Assembly: GCA_013399895.1 (NCBI GenBank)
Contig: VXBA01002157.1
Location: 515,456-579,455, forward strand
Direction of reading: 5' to 3'
Origin: Serilophus lunatus
Lineage: Eukaryota; Chordata; Aves; Passeriformes; Eurylaimidae
DNA: 64,000 nt
A model generated the notes under the pieces. It did no database searches, was not told where the DNA came from, and was given only the letters and a program-made list of their open reading frames with translations. Position 1 is the first letter of the stretch. Every line of letters starts with the position of its first letter. A program made the translations under genes and the position numbers. Of the stretch, positions 63,771-64,000 are shown piece after piece.

Positions 63771-64000
63771 TGTGGGGGTTTGGGAGAGGGAGGGAGGGGG
63801 TACTGGGTCCTCTGGAGGGAGGGTATTGGGGGTTCTTAGAGGAGGGGGGGAGGAAAGGGGATGTTTCATTTTAAACTGTTTGCTGGCTCCCTGGTTCTGT
63901 AAATCCTGGGGTTTTTTTTGTTCCCTTAAGAAAAGCTCAAGCTCCTTCCCCCCGCCGACCTCCGAGGTTAGGGGGGAACCAAGGCAGGGACTCACTGAAA
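63771..64000 (+). mobile_element. Probable ERV LTR start, cut by window edge
   Basis: TGTGGGGGTTTGGGAGAGGG begins abruptly after AT-rich sequence. It is followed by G-rich blocks, a TGTAAATCC-TTTGTTCCC segment and a CTTCCCCCCGCCGACCTCCG segment. Composition and the TG start suggest an LTR of a bird endogenous retrovirus. The other end is outside the window, so this cannot be confirmed. The minus-strand 110-codon frame here is not credible. Confidence 0.4.

Noticed and set aside
1..64000. CRISPR arrays, operons, bacterial or phage genes
   Set aside because: No spaced direct-repeat arrays or dense coding; the repeat content is that of a bird nuclear genome.

Overview
This window looks like gene-poor, AT-rich nuclear DNA from a bird, most likely a passerine. 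The evidence is the repeat content: several CR1 LINE fragments with the CR1 octamer tail (ATTCTATG-like), long terminal repeats (LTRs) of types common in bird genomes, and one tRNA-Ile-derived SINE with a CR1-type 3' end (TguSINE1-like, a family known from passerines). I found no protein-coding exon, rRNA or functional tRNA that I could support. The many short open frames are what AT-rich random sequence and decayed retrotransposons produce. The window is best read as intergenic sequence or the inside of a very large intron.

Layout. 1-7012: unique AT-rich DNA with a (CCCTT)n/(TTTCCC)n tract broken by a 103-base gap (2415-2580), a poly-A run and a GT-rich tract. 7013-17517: small CR1 3' ends at 7013, 17033 and 17415, a 785-bp LTR fragment at 10991-11775, a CpG-dense block at 13965-14290 and a gapped poly-A run. 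17518-38002: mostly unique DNA, with a probable minus-strand LTR at 26250-26960. 38009-38643: a solo LTR on the minus strand with a TATA box, a polyadenylation signal and a flanking 6-bp direct repeat. 45777-55437: the repeat-dense part, holding a minus-strand CR1 with remnants of the ORF1 esterase and ORF2 endonuclease, a plus-strand CR1 with internal deletions, a GC-rich LTR-like block, and a third CR1 whose tail runs directly into 138 perfect copies of ATTCT (690 bp). 56351-56486: the tRNA-derived SINE. 61848-62250: two CR1-type fragments on the minus strand. 63771-64000: the likely start of another LTR, cut by the window edge.

The elements do not form a working system; all CR1 copies are truncated or internally deleted and carry stops. 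I saw no sign of an undescribed functional system. The points most worth following up are the uninterrupted ATTCT array grown from a CR1 tail, the unresolved AAGGG-type tract, the repeatedly deleted CR1 copies (one containing a 19-bp inverted copy of its own tail), the SINE, and several compact hairpins. Element family names come from recalled consensus sequences, not from a search.
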